A stretch of 64,000 nt of DNA from Leptidea sinapis. Its lineage: Eukaryota; Arthropoda; Insecta; Lepidoptera; Pieridae. The position numbers and the translations under genes are program-made. The stretch lies in assembly GCF_905404315.1 (NCBI RefSeq), contig NC_066312.1:607001-671000 (forward strand). The letters are read 5' to 3'. Positions 63,871 through 64,000 of the stretch are shown here, one piece after another (within the stretch, counting starts at the first letter, position 1; the number at the start of each line of letters is the position of its first letter). Under the pieces are notes generated by a model. That model had not been told where the DNA came from and made no database searches. It saw nothing but the letters and a program-made list of their open reading frames with translations.

Positions 63871-64000
63871 AACGGCCTATTTCTGCAGTGCAGCATTAGG
63901 TACTGTGTTCCGGTCTGAAGGGCGCCGTAGCTAGTGAAATTACTGGGCAAATGAGACTTATGTCTCAAGGTAACGAGCGCAATTGTACTGCCACTCAGAA
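63871..64000 (+). repeat. Lepidopteran dispersed repeat, cut by the window edge
   Basis: CGGTCTGAAGGGCGCCGTAG, GTGAAATTACTGGGCAAATG and ATGTCTCAAGGTAACGAGCG are blocks that I recognise from a very common lepidopteran LINE/SINE 3' region. It is joined directly to the LINE-5 tail. The rest lies outside the window. Confidence 0.6.

Noticed and set aside
1..64000. CRISPR array, rRNA, prokaryotic operon or phage genes
   Set aside because: No regularly spaced repeats with unique spacers, no rRNA-like sequence, and all strong coding similarity is to eukaryotic retroelements or spliced exons.

Overview
The window is animal nuclear DNA, most likely from a moth or butterfly (Lepidoptera). It is AT-rich and has no operons, ribosome binding sites or bacterial gene packing. 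The few host-like coding pieces are short exons with GT/AG borders. Almost everything else is nested non-LTR retrotransposons (LINEs) of the CR1, Jockey and RTE types, a Ty3/gypsy relic, pogo-like and mariner-like transposase fossils, and short dispersed repeats that I know as common in lepidopteran genomes. The organism call is inference from repeat style; I had no database.

Layout. 1-4000: three phase-compatible exons of an unrecognised host gene (+), whose last intron holds a broken pogo/Tigger-like transposase (-), a dispersed repeat and a perfect hairpin. 4000-7760: non-coding. 7768-9540: a truncated CR1-like LINE (LINE-1, -). 9562-17975: a nest in which a Jockey copy with a 13-bp target duplication sits inside LINE-2 (-), and LINE-2 sits between an LTR fragment and the RT-to-3'-LTR half of a gypsy element. 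18000-24880: AT-rich repeats, LINE tails, an endonuclease fragment split by a LINE, and a mariner-like fossil. 24880-26897: LINE-4 (+) with a (TTTGAA)n tail. 28263-31210: LINE-5 (+). 34061-41660: LINE-6 (+) split by an almost complete LINE-7 (-). 42836-45394: a dense set of short repeats. 45407-47757: a second Jockey copy with a 12-bp target duplication. 49251-52300: LINE-5 tails, dispersed repeats and one unrecognised small open frame. 52407-56370: LINE-8 (-), same family as LINE-2. 57476-58500: RTE fossil (-). 59023-60345: second LINE-5 (+). 62535-64000: a tRNA-derived SINE-like unit, two candidate host exons and further repeat tails.

How the parts work together. The elements are independent parasites, not a pathway. 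LINE ORF1 proteins (coiled coil, RNA binding) and ORF2 proteins (AP-like endonuclease plus reverse transcriptase) would have made new copies by target-primed reverse transcription. Every ORF2 here has stops, frameshifts or deletions, so I see no complete active element; LINE-7 is the closest. The nesting gives a relative age order. I found no convincing new biological system. The observations most worth checking are unclassified short repeat families that share termini, perfect hairpins inside LINE fossils, a spaced TTGTTCG cluster, and several unrecognised open frames. LINE-1 to LINE-8 are labels used only in this annotation.
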